From assembly GCF_040954835.1 (NCBI RefSeq), contig NC_090703.1, positions 14,955,444-15,019,443 of the forward strand: a stretch of DNA of 64,000 nucleotides, given 5' to 3'. This stretch comes from Lepisosteus oculatus. Taxonomy: Eukaryota > Chordata > Actinopteri > Semionotiformes > Lepisosteidae. The notes beneath the pieces were generated by a model. The model had not been told where the DNA came from. It made no database searches and saw only the letters and a program-made list of their open reading frames with translations. Below, piece by piece: positions 37,601-47,295 of the stretch (positions are counted from its first letter, which is position 1; every line of letters begins with the position of its first letter). Made by a program: the position numbers and the translations under genes.

Positions 37601-37754
37601 AAAAGTGTTTGTTTGACATCTGGTTCGGTGTTGGTTCACTGTGAAAATGAACCAGTGAAAGTAGGTTTTATAGCTGGTAGGATATTAATGTATAATTGAG
37701 GGAAAGTTCATTTATTCATGGAATTCATTTATTTCTGTATTTTTACAGGTATAA
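28597..37754 (+). CDS. DLL4: delta-like protein 4, complete, 11 coding exons
   Basis: Membrane-bound Notch ligand of endothelium that restrains tip-cell sprouting and sets arterial fate. Exons: 28597-28650, 28799-29059, 29451-29508, 30185-30448, 32146-32206, 32747-32877, 33301-33470, 33995-34214, 35810-36527, 37130-37238, 37749-37754. All junctions are GT-AG and in frame. The 683-residue product matches the human length (685). Order: signal peptide (about 1-21), MNNL domain (about 22-95), DSL domain (168-210, six cysteines), eight EGF repeats (215-508), transmembrane helix (about 527-550), and a 133-residue tail with [14 protein letters not shown] and the PDZ ligand ATEV. The tail motifs and eight EGF repeats separate it from DLL1 and JAG. 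The start codon has context AAAAGGATGG and is followed by a hydrophobic leader. No frameshift or lost cysteine was seen. Confidence 0.97.
28799..29059 (+). CDS. DLL4: DLL4 exon 2: MNNL domain
   Basis: 87 codons with the conserved [10 protein letters not shown] start, [10 protein letters not shown] and the TPVLGSNSF segment. Phase 0 at both ends. This N-terminal C2-like module helps bind Notch. Confidence 0.95.
29451..29508 (+). CDS. DLL4: DLL4 exon 3
   Basis: 58 nt encoding [13 protein letters not shown], the hallmark end of the MNNL module. Donor GTGAGT, phase 1. Confidence 0.93.
29560..29935 (+). promoter_or_regulatory. DLL4: candidate DLL4 intron-3 arterial enhancer
   Basis: Intron 3 carries a consensus RBPJ site CGTGGGAA (29764-29771). 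It also has SOX-type sites ACAATA (29575-29580), ACAATT (29620-29625) and ACAATTG (29734-29740), and ETS cores CCGGAA (29667-29672) and TTTCCT (near 29744), with AGGAAGAGGAAA near 29908. An endothelial enhancer in the third intron of Dll4, driven by SOXF, RBPJ and ETS, is known in mouse and fish. Position and motif set agree. Activity is inferred. Confidence 0.55.
30185..30448 (+). CDS. DLL4: DLL4 exon 4: DSL domain
   Basis: Encodes the stretch from [11 protein letters not shown] through [15 protein letters not shown] to [11 protein letters not shown]. The six DSL cysteines fall at residues 168, 177, 181, 193, 201 and 210. Phase 1 to phase 1. Confidence 0.96.
30449..32145 (+). other. DLL4: DLL4 intron 4 with a candidate conserved block
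   Basis: The largest DLL4 intron (1.7 kb). From 31.44 to 31.83 kb it is noticeably richer in CpG than the rest and carries a CT microsatellite (about 31575), E-boxes (CAGCTG) and SOX-like CTATTGTT and ACAATGG sites. This is a candidate regulatory block. The rest shows nothing. Confidence 0.4.
32146..32206 (+). CDS. DLL4: DLL4 exon 5: first half of EGF 1
   Basis: 61 nt encoding [20 protein letters not shown]. The donor GTAAGT after TGTGT fixes phase 2. Confidence 0.92.
32747..32877 (+). CDS. DLL4: DLL4 exon 6: end of EGF 1 and EGF 2
   Basis: Encodes [10 protein letters not shown], then [23 protein letters not shown] 1 and 2 of delta-like ligands are shorter than typical repeats and are needed for Notch contact. 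Confidence 0.94.
33301..33470 (+). CDS. DLL4: DLL4 exon 7: EGF 3 and start of EGF 4
   Basis: Encodes [17 protein letters not shown] through FTGVNC, then [14 protein letters not shown]. Phase 1 to phase 0. Donor GTAAGA. Confidence 0.95.
33878..33982 (+). mobile_element. LINE 3' tail next to the exon 8 acceptor
   Basis: GGATCAATTACCTGCTAG, GAGCTAGATGGACC and CTCTCGTTTGTAACC match the 3' end seen in the LINE relic at 16.9-17.0 kb. It ends about a dozen bases before the exon 8 splice acceptor, so part of the pyrimidine-rich acceptor region seems to come from the element. Confidence 0.6.
33995..34214 (+). CDS. DLL4: DLL4 exon 8: EGF 4 to EGF 6 start
   Basis: Encodes [14 protein letters not shown], the [11 protein letters not shown] repeat, [15 protein letters not shown] and KCTTLPCAN. 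Phase 0 to phase 1. Confidence 0.95.
34215..35809 (+). other. DLL4: DLL4 intron 8
   Basis: 1.6 kb, AT-rich. No exon, RNA gene or clear repeat recognised. The minus-strand frame at 35396-35755 has no family features. Confidence 0.6.
35810..36527 (+). CDS. DLL4: DLL4 exon 9: EGF 6-8, transmembrane helix, tail
   Basis: The largest exon. It finishes EGF 6, encodes EGF 7 ([14 protein letters not shown]) and EGF 8 ([12 protein letters not shown]), the membrane segment beginning [16 protein letters not shown], the RHIQRQR stop-transfer, and the conserved tail motif [16 protein letters not shown]. The long antisense frame at 35806-36390 is a shadow of this GC-rich exon. Confidence 0.96.
37130..37238 (+). 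CDS. DLL4: DLL4 exon 10: conserved C-terminal tail
   Basis: Encodes [20 protein letters not shown] through [10 protein letters not shown], nearly identical to other vertebrate DLL4 tails. Ends in phase 0 before GTAAAT. Confidence 0.95.
37749..37754 (+). CDS. DLL4: DLL4 exon 11 coding part: final Val and stop
   Basis: After TTTTTACAG the exon contributes only GTA TAA. This adds the last valine of the PDZ ligand ATEV. The rest of the exon is 3'UTR. Confidence 0.88.
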   Translation, partial: V

Positions 37755-39175
37755 ACTACGGAAGATATGTGAATAAACTATCAAGGAGGAATATCTTCTG
37801 GACTGTTTACAAATTAAAAACTGAGACTGGGAATAATTTAAATAAAACTGCTGCTCTTAAAAACTTAGAAACTGGATAGAGCAGATGACTGCTCCAAAAT
37901 TGCAATATGACTTTTTTTCTGAATAAATTTTGGAATGTACAGTATATGAGTGACTGAGAGAAGGAAATGGTGGATGCTTCACTTATGGTGTGTTCCCTAA
38001 GGACTTACAATGAGACTTCATTATGAACACAAACATAAGAAAGAAAAGCAAACTGAGCAGAAGAAAACATTTTGGAAGAAGCTTCCCTCTGAAGATAATC
38101 CACCTTGTTGTGATAATCTGCAAGAAAACCTGGGAGGAATGCACCATTTCCATTCTTTCCCAGGGGTTGTGTGCTATGCAAAAAAGGAAAAGTAGCAGAT
38201 TTCATCCAAGTGAAAAGAAACACTAAAGAATATTAAAAAAAAAACACTGGAGATGGTTCGTTTGATAAAAACAATGTCTGAGACCTGACATATCATCTGT
38301 GTGAAATGACACTGAAGATTGTATGCAGCCCAGATCACTAGGCCTTAAAATGGGTTTGAACATAGAATTTGTACCCCCACTCTTTTTGGATCCTTTGCAT
38401 TACTGTATGAAAGAAAAAACAAAGTGATTTTGTGAGAGAGATAAGCTGTGCCAGCAGGATTCAAGATAAAATACAATTTACTACTTATTATGCAACACTG
38501 CCCGTAATACAAAAAGATAAGGAAGAAAACAAGACAAAAAGTGACTATCATACCAAGGACTGCCTATAATTAGTATTGGAATTACGGAACCAGTAACATT
38601 ATTTTTTAAGATTAGTATTTCACTAGTTAATTTAAATATTATGAAGCACTGATCTTTCTATGTTTTATAAGATTATTTTGTATATAATGTATATTTATAA
38701 GCAAAAAAGGTCTGACAAATGTAAATGTTATTTCTTTGCAGTTTTTAAGTTGATGTCAACAAAAAACGAATTTATTTTTGTTTTTTTAAATAATGAAAAC
38801 ATATCTGGTACACTGATGTTTGTTGGTCTCATTAAGTTTTATGTTTGGAATTGTTGAGATTTAACAAGTCATACAGGTGTCAGAGATCTTAAAAATACTG
38901 ACAGACATGCATGGCTTCACTTTAAGTTTAGCATTGCTAATTTTTATAAGCATCTGACAACAGGCACATGGTTGTAAAAAAATCAGCACTAGCTCCTTCA
39001 GTTTTTCAAACAACAGTATTTGTTCCTGTTGGAAGTTTAAAAGGTTTGAAATAGTAACATTGGTTAAAAATATATATTGATTTTTTGTATTGAAAATTAA
39101 AACAAAGTAAAAATCCATAAACAGTCATAAACGGAACAGATTTTTATTAAAGTAAATAAAACACTTTAATAACAC
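37755..39175 (+). other. DLL4: DLL4 3'UTR, end uncertain
   Basis: Candidate polyadenylation signals are AATAAA at 37922-37927 and 39155-39160. The second gives a UTR of about 1.4 kb, nearer to other vertebrate DLL4 transcripts. An AATAAA at 37772 is too close to the stop codon. The UTR carries a miR-30 8-mer at 37804-37811. Confidence 0.5.
37804..37811 (+). promoter_or_regulatory. DLL4: miR-30 8-mer target site in DLL4 3'UTR
   Basis: TGTTTACA is a perfect 8-mer match to the miR-30 seed and lies 50 nt after the stop codon in AU-rich sequence. miR-30 family repression of DLL4 is established in human and zebrafish vessels. Confidence 0.6.
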
Positions 39176-41655
39176 ACCTATGTCTCATATAGACTTCAAC
39201 ATATTTTCAACTTCACAGAATCAAAATAATTTCATGCAAATTAGTTTATTCAGTTCCAGTTCGTAAAAGGATATTTGTTTTGTACTCATTCACTTGTTTT
39301 AACTTAACACAGGACTAATGCAAATTGAAATTACACAAAAACATACCAAAATACTAGATGATAGAGCCGTCACTAGGTGTTCAATGCCTTTGAAGAACTG
39401 TGTATTTATACAGATTTACTGTATGAAAATTTAATTTAAAAACAGCATGCAGAATATTGAGTTTGGTTCTTATAAGATGCTCTAACAGCAACAGCCTTTT
39501 TGCGGCTTTTAAACTGAGGATAATAATTCTCTTCAGTCTCACGATTACTTAAAAGGTAGGAATTCTGTCTTTTTACAGTTACCTCCAGAAAATGACTGAT
39601 CTTGAGCACTCATTTCAGTGTCTCACGCCCCCTCTCCCTCACATTCATTTAGTTCAAAATTAGCTCGAAATCCTAATCCGTTTCCCCGGATACCAAACCC
39701 TTAAGCTGGAATTCTGAAACAAAAACAACCAAAAGCAAATTCTGGAAAAAAGAGCCTACTTAACAAAGCGGGGCAGATGCTCCAAGGTCAGGGACTACAC
39801 TGTGTTGAAAACCAACATATGCCTCTCTTCTTATTGAGCCCAAACTGGTGAACAGAGTCCCTCCCAAAATAACACACACATACAAACACAAAGGATTCAA
39901 TCAGGGTTAAAGCCAACTTCACAACGAATCTCTCCCTAAATTCTAACAAAGAAATCAAAAACCTTCAAACAAGCTTTTCATACTACAGGCACAGATGGGC
40001 TTTTGAGACAATTTAGGGGCATCTGCTACTGTAAAACTTATCATCTATTCTTTTTTTATAACCAATTAAATGTTTTATTGTTTTTGTTTTAGAATGGCTT
40101 CTTCTTGTACACTTTTAAACAGACTTATAAAATAACAATTGTATCTCTAGGATTAGGAATGCATATCATTAACTGTACAGGAGATTTCAGCAGATCTCCA
40201 TACTTCACACTTACACTGTCAAGAGCTAATATATCTAGACATATTTATTAGGATGACTTTACATTTACCACCCCTGTTCCAGCTGTTAACTTCATTGTGT
40301 ATGATCAGAATTTAGTCCTAATCAGTGCACCCTGCCTTCTTTAAACTAAAGCTTTACCAACACAGTGTTGGGTTATGTAATATCATTGATTTTTTTTTAA
40401 GTGCACGAGCTAGATGTTAACAGGCTGGATCCAGGGGAGGTTATTTTATGGTGTTAATGATCCACATCTTCGTCAAGTCAGAAATAAATAAAACCTTGAT
40501 CCCTTTCCTGTGGCACTCAAGTTCTATACAGTAGGTTTCAAATTCTTTGGAAAATTTGGGTAAATCACAGACAGCTCTTTTAAGAACATGCCATCTTTTC
40601 AAGTATAAAAAAACATTCATATTAAAAAAAAAGCTTTGAGGGTCAAGGCAGGTGCTGGTGTATTGTCTGAGAGTCCACACCACCTTCACAAAAAAGTGCA
40701 AAAACACACACAACAATATATTGGTAGGCTACACAAAAAAGACTGTTCTTGAATCAAGAGGTTTCCTTGGCAACAGGAGACTTGAGTGAGAGGTCAGCTG
40801 TTACCAAGGAAGCTTTCAGATTCATGAACAGCCTGTGTACATATGCCCTTATAATATATTTAATAACTCATAGCGAAGGCACTGTTACTGTTACTTGACT
40901 GTTACTTTTTTTAGGAAAGGACTGTACCTTTATTAAATAAGAAAAAGCAAGGGAAAGGCATCTGCTTCTGATGTTGCTAGTGTGTAAAACAAAACTGTGA
41001 CAGCCCAGTTACTGTACTTTGAAACAAACAGCTGATTTCACAAGTGACTTATGCAACATGATAATCTTTCCTAGAATATAAATATGTATTCTAAAATATA
41101 GAATATAGAATATAAATTACTTCACATTTCTGGAACCTGGAAATCAGTATTAATACTAATATTAATGTCAGCAGATATATTTATAGCTGCTTTTGGTCTG
41201 ATAATGATATCAGAAAATACTGTTCTGAAGGTGGAATTTTAGAGTTTGAGAGAATTAAGCGAACATCTTTTTTCTTACAATACTCCTAAAACCTGCAGAA
41301 ATTAATGACTAACACATAAAGTCTATACATAAATAAAAGTCACTGTAACCTTACGATATACCTAGAATCTAGTCTCTGGGACTTTAAACTGCAAACTTCT
41401 TGGAAAAGTAAAATACAAAAAAACACATTGAGGCAGGTCATGATGTCAACATCTATTTAAACCTTCAATTAAAATAAATGTTTAAACCAGTCTGTATGAA
41501 ATAAATACAATCAAGAAAACATGATACTGTACAAGTTAAAATCATTCAGTAAAAGTACCCAACAGTAAAGAGCTAGTAGCATGCAGCTACAACTGTTTAA
41601 GTAACACACCTGTCATATTCCTCTAGAATTACAATTCACATCCTGTTGTTTTACC
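39176..41655. other. intergenic, no gene seen
   Basis: AT-rich DNA between DLL4 and CHAC1. No exon homology, RNA gene or clear repeat. Frames here are under 100 codons and featureless. Confidence 0.55.
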
Positions 41656-41912
41656 CAGCAGCATAGTGGTTAGTATTGCTGCCTCACAGCTCAGGTCCCT
41701 GGGTTTGTTGGTGTGGAGTTTGCAAGTTCCCATTGTATTTGTGTGGGTTTTCTCTGGGTGCTCCGGTTTCCACACTCAATAGACTGGTATGTTAAGTTAT
41801 GGTATGTTAGGCTCTTGAGGAAAGCTGTGCCCTGCCTTGCACCCACTGCTTGCCAGGATAGGCTCCAGTTCTCTGTGTCCCTGTATTGGATAAAGAAGTT
41901 AAAAAATGGAGG
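41656..41912 (+). mobile_element. tRNA-type SINE copy 2
   Basis: It starts GCAGCATAGTGGTTAGTATT (A box) with GCTGCCTCACAG, then GTGGGTTTTCTCTGGGTGCT and AGGATAGGCTCCAGTT, and ends CCTGTATTGGATAAAG plus an A-rich tail. It is the same family as the 7.4-kb copy, with the middle altered by a local duplication (GGTATGTTA repeated). The B box is eroded. Confidence 0.75.
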
Positions 41913-44660
41913 TTTTACCCGGTAAAACACCCGGTAAAACACAAGTCTATGCAACTTGGTTTCCAAGATGTGTTTCCTCATTAACTGTTTTCTGTAGAGG
42001 GGTCATAGTATGTATGGTCCTCTTTTCTGCCTTTCCACCCTTCCAGAAAAACAAAAAAAAAAGTGTTTAGACTTTTCTGTTTCCTCTGAAATCATAGATT
42101 GTCATTGACATAATATATGGGGCAACTCTATGAAGCACAGTTTTTTTGTAATTCTTCTGGAGGGGGCAGTAGAGGAAGGGAACATCATATGAAATACCAC
42201 TGGGGGAGTGTTGAGTATGGGCTGGATTTCAATCTTTTGCTGTGAAAAAGGCAACCAGGATAACCACTTTACTATGGTTAAGTAAAGTAACAGATATGTT
42301 ATATAACTGTATATAAGATATAAAGTATGTAGGTCACAATTGTAAGAATACAAGGAAATGTATTTTGTTAATAAACACATTGTCACTATTGTGCATAATA
42401 CTCAGCACATCATGATATCTGATGATTAGATGCACTGATAAAATAAGTCTCCTTGGACTACATTGAGAAAGGAAAGTACTGTATGTTTACATTATGTGTA
42501 CTTTAGAAATGTGCAAGTAAAAAACAGTTCCAGCACAGCTCAGAAAGGAACTAAACTCAATTGGTGGACAACTTGCTGAGACAACTGACAATACAAAAGT
42601 GTCTCTCTTACAGAAATAAAATAAAAACTTCAAAACATGATTATGCAAACTTGTTTATCAGACACCTCCCAATTCTCATAACTTGTTTTAGCAACAATAA
42701 GACTGTTGTGAATTACTATATTAAGGATAAGGACCTACTACAACAGATATCTTACGCAGTTAGTAGAGCTTCCTCTAGCATTAGGCCAAAACACTTGTTA
42801 TCATTCTAATCAGTCATCTGGTAAAACTTTTGAGTTGCAACCTGCTCAACACCGCGCCCCCAGAGTGTGTTTTCCCCATTTCTGCCCATTTTCTGTGTTC
42901 TGGGTTTCCATCACACAGCCAAGCATTTTCATTGTGTTATAATCACAGCATCCTGTTTGTTACCAAGTGACATCATTTCCTGCTTCCTGTCTGATTAAAA
43001 TGCAGAACGCAGCGGGCCAACTGTTTTTCTCACGCATCTCTTTCATAAAAGTACACTACCGTAAATGCTGTTCTTTCAGGAAATACTCCCATAAAGAAGT
43101 GCAAATAAAATTTTCTAATAAGGTTTTCTGTAAACGTTGTTGCACATCCTTGCAAATTATGCAACGATTGAACCACTTCAAAATTAAAAATGTAAAGTAA
43201 ACGCTAGCACCTTCTTTCCAATGGTATACGATGACAGGAGATAACACTGAAAAGCACTATAAAGCACCACATCAATTAAAACTAATTTTATAATTCGACT
43301 GTCAGATGCACATATCGTTTTTCCTAACTTTTTATTTTTAAAATGGGAAAAGTTAATGAAGCTTTTCTTATCCTCATGTACGGACAGTTATGTTCCAAAA
43401 AGGTTGGTATACAGTACCGTGCACCATAATATTTTGCATAGAAGAGAACATGTTACTGTTAAATTAAACAGTGCGGCATTAACATGGAACACTTGATACC
43501 AGGCGGTGGAAATAACCAAACACGACACAATTCTCGTAAAATCAAGAATCAGCCTATACAATTCCAGTTTAGTTATATGTTTCATTAACACTAGGGGGCA
43601 ATAAAGAACAGTATATTCAGTTAGTAATTTGAATCAATTTAATTAAATTACAGTTAAGACCGTACTTAAATAGAAAATGTTTGCCATGTATGCTACGTGT
43701 GTAAGGCTAATTAATAAAATGTTATATAAATAATATCAATAACTAGACAAACTTGAGTTTGAAAGGAATTGCTAACCTAAAGCTAACCAATGTTAACCTT
43801 AGTTCCTGGAGAACGTTTGTTTTTCAACCCCTTCAGCAAGTTCATCTCCAATCCACTGAGCGACTTCCCCCAACTCGACCTAGAAAGCACATTTCCAGGA
43901 CTCCTGCCTTTGCATTGTTAACTGGCACTGTTAAAAATACATCAGTGGTTCTATATCACAACTATCCCAGCTGTAAATATTTTACAAATGGAATTCCCAC
44001 TGCTTGAACGTTTCACACGGGCAACCTGTAATATACCATTAGAAGTGCTCTTTTCTGCGGAACTCTGAGAACCGTGCTGTATTTGAAAGGAAAAAAACAC
44101 TATGTCACATAGCCAGTGCAATGACAGTCTTACTTTTCTGCATAGCTACACCCATCCATACAGGGATGGAAAAGGAGTCCCTGTACTTAGGAGGGTCTTC
44201 TAAAAAAAATTAAAAAACAAAGCTGGAGTAAGATGTCTGTACCGCTGCTATTGTAGGCGAGGAAGCCAAACAGCACATGAAAGGGAAATGCAAAAGAATG
44301 TAAGCAAAATAGTGACAAAAGAAAGGAAGACGTGTATTAGTAAGTTCACAGTGCCCTTTTCAATAAAGTTACACTGGCAATGAGCAACACCTACAATGCA
44401 TTCAAGATGGAGGCATTCATTAGGTGTCAAACCACAATACTGAGATTTTTTACACTGTACCCCAGCATCAGGTTTAGTTAAGATCAGTACGTCACTGTTG
44501 ACCTAATTAAAATACCCTTCCCAAATAATTTCAGGAAATAATGCTCTGAAAATTGAATAAAGAGCAGTACCTTAAAAAACATAAGAAAATAATTGAAAAC
44601 ATGCTCACTGAAAAATTGCAAAAGTCTTACAAAGCCCCATTTTTGCACAGATTCTGGCGG
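41913..44660. other. intergenic, no gene seen
   Basis: AT-rich noncoding DNA, no supported feature. Short frames at 42.1-42.4 and 43.7-44.0 kb show no domain. Confidence 0.5.
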
Positions 44661-44673
44661 ATAGTAAGTAACT

Positions 44674-44788
44674 ATGGAAGCCTGTTTCCGCCAGGGAGTA
44701 AAAAAAAACGCGCTATGCTATCTCGCAATTGCGACTTTGTATACCATAGAGCGGTTTTTTTTACTCCCTAGAACAAACGGGCTTCCAT
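44674..44788. mobile_element. palindromic MITE with perfect 8-bp target duplication
   Basis: A 115-bp element that is nearly its own reverse complement. The ends ATGGAAGCC and GGCTTCCAT continue inward as GGGAGTAAAAAAAA and TTTTTTTTACTCCC, with a short asymmetric centre. It is flanked by identical AAGTAACT (44666-44673 and 44789-44796). An 8-bp duplication suggests mobilisation by a hAT-type (or other 8-bp) transposase. The perfect duplication suggests a fairly recent insertion. Confidence 0.8.
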
Positions 44789-44796
44789 AAGTAACT

Positions 44797-46157
44797 AATG
44801 TGCATTCCCACAAATAAAAAGCACCGAGCCCCTTTTCTTATAGAAAAGAATCATGTCATGTCCTGAGATCTCATGGAAAACAGTTACTTAAAACAGTAAA
44901 CTTAGCAGCAACAACGAATTTCTAAGACCACCCCCAAATGGGTAGGAAATAGAATCAATTAAAGTATGGAATTAGAAAAAAGTGACGTTAATACCATCAG
45001 CTTAATTCTATTTTTCTAAAACTGGCATATTAATTACTAATAAATAAAATTCCTTATTAATTCATCCATATTTGCAATTTTCTAAATAAAATTAGACATT
45101 TACTGTAGTCTGTATTTAACAATACATGTGATTTTTATTTTGATGTTCTGACTTATTACTCAAGTCCTTCAAAAAGCACTAAGCATACTGTAATTCAATA
45201 CTTTAGTAAAGGTTTACTTCTTGTTCCACTTGGCATATACTGCAATTATCCACACGCACCAGCATCTATATAATTCAATATAGGTCAGTCCTATATATTT
45301 GGCTGATGTGAAAATCGACTTCCTTAATGTTGCAAAACTGGTTTTCCCACCAGTCCTTCCGTGACAAGGCACAGTAAATACCATGACCAAGGCACAGCTT
45401 GCATTTTTTTCTTTTGTGCTGCTGACCCTTGTGAATTCCCTAAATAAGAGAAGCAGCATAATGTTTGGCAGTGCATAACTACCGTGTTTGCACTTGTTCT
45501 AGATTTTTTTTAAGTCTAACAAATGTACTGCATTCAATCACTAAGTACCTTGGAAATAGGGGGAAGCTATGAAACTATTACTCAAAGCATAGGTTAGCAA
45601 GGAAATACCCGGCTATTTGTCTTAGGCTGAGGAAAGAAAGCCTATATTAAGTAGCTTAGGCTGTAGAGCATTCTGAACAAATATTAAAACATATATACCC
45701 AATACAAATGGAACATTTTTAATCCAGATATAGCATATCTTTAACAGGTACTTTTAACAAGTTGGTAAACCATCTATAATACGGAAATTGCTATATAAAA
45801 TGTTGAAGTAAAAAATGCAGAGATCATTCAACAGTGAACCTTTGATCACGTGATAGCTATTCACATGCAATTATGTACTCTGAAACACAATCAGATTAAT
45901 ATTGCAATTATCACTATATTTAGTCTACTAAACAAGCATTGAGCTTGATATGCATTAATTACATTTGAGGTGTTTGTTTTGTGGTGAAGAGATCTGTTTA
46001 TCATAATGGAAAGATAATTTTTCAGTCACAGAACATAATGAAGAATTGTCAAACAAAATATGTAAATAATGATGTTGCCAAGATAGTAAAGTCTTGTGTT
46101 TGCAAGAAAGGATTCAAGAAATTATACAAGTAATTATCAAACAATTTATGTTTGCTC
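44797..46157. other. intergenic, no gene seen
   Basis: AT-rich noncoding DNA with no recognisable repeat or gene. Confidence 0.5.
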
Positions 46158-46690
46158 CTAAAGGCATGAATGAAAAGAGTAAAAATAAAACATTATGACA
46201 CCGATTCCTGTTTCATATGTTGTCATCAATGATTCGGTGACAGGACCAATCCAGGTGATCTGGATGTTTGACCATTGCACAATAGTACCATGTTCCTCAA
46301 ATGTGTTCTGTGTTTTGACTTGGAGGGGAAGAACTTCGAGAAGAAAAAGCAATTTGACAAATGATACATTACGTGTCATGGTATATTTGGCCAATACGAT
46401 GATTGTCTCAACATTTCTTAAATTGCACTGTTATAGCTATGCTCTCCACATGATTCATTACAGGCATGTTGCAGCATGATTTTCCTGTGGGATGTTTTCC
46501 CACAATCCATCCTGTAATTTGGTCATTACATAGATGTACTCCAATAACAGCCCATCCCTCAAGCATAATTGGCTCTGCTCTCAATTCCAAACCAGTACGG
46601 ATATCATACGGGCTGGTGAGGCTGCTAGTTGGATCCTGGAGATACTCTTGTAATTTCAACTCCACTTGTAGCTTCACAGAAGTTTTTTAG
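46158..46690 (-). pseudogene. possible decayed coding relic, family unknown
   Basis: On the minus strand, two adjoining open frames in different phases (46408-46677 and 46158-46394) cover over 500 bp of otherwise stop-rich DNA. The first contains LQEYLQDPTSSL and LEGWAVIGVHLC. They could be one frameshifted relic, perhaps of a mobile element or endogenous retroelement, as an LTR-like segment follows at 46755. I recognise no family. Chance frames remain possible. Confidence 0.25.
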
Positions 46691-46754
46691 AACTCATCAT
46701 GGTACAGATGAGGTGAGAGTTGTGGATAGACTTATCATCTTTGGATTGTCTTGG

Positions 46755-47295
46755 TGTCACGATTATAGTTCCCCCTCCTTAAGGGTGCTCCAGCCCTTTC
46801 ACTTTAGACTTTTTTTTGTGCACCTGATCCCTTTTCCCAGCCCACCTTAAAAGCCAGGCGCTGATGCTCATCCAGGCTCTGCACCTGGTTTCCACACCTT
46901 GCGAGTCCGGGACCTGGAAGCGCCTGGATGCAAATGATGTCATGATGTCCTGTATCCAATCAATGGCTGGGGAGCTTGCTCTGGGGTGATCTTTCTCACT
47001 AAGAAGCAAAGAGAACTCTGACACTGTCCGCGTGCTGGTTTTCGGTTACCTTAATTTCCACTTATATTTCCTTCACTTTTGAGTTCACATGGTGTGCTGT
47101 TTAACTTATATTGACTTCTAGTTCTAAGTTCTAAAGTTTCGAAGTCTGACATTTTAGCAAAACAAAGATCAACCATGACCCCTTCACATCACAGCTTGAA
47201 ATTTAATTACATTCACAGCTCCATTTGGTTTTGTGTTTCTTGCTTGTTATCAAATAAAGTAAGCAACTTTAGAATAGTAATGGTTCTGGGTACTA
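46755..47295 (+). mobile_element. LTR-like segment, possibly a solo Ty3/Gypsy LTR
   Basis: It begins TGTCACGATTATAG, a common start of fish Gypsy LTRs. It is clearly more GC-rich than its flanks, has a TTAAAAGCC promoter-like box (about 46848), CTCTGACACTGTCCGCG and, near the end, CAAATAAAG (47253). I could not identify the right terminus or a flanking duplication, nor an internal region with a reverse transcriptase. Confidence 0.4.

Noticed and set aside
37772-37777. AATAAA as DLL4 polyadenylation signal
   Set aside because: Only about 20 nt after the stop codon, and would exclude nearly the whole UTR.
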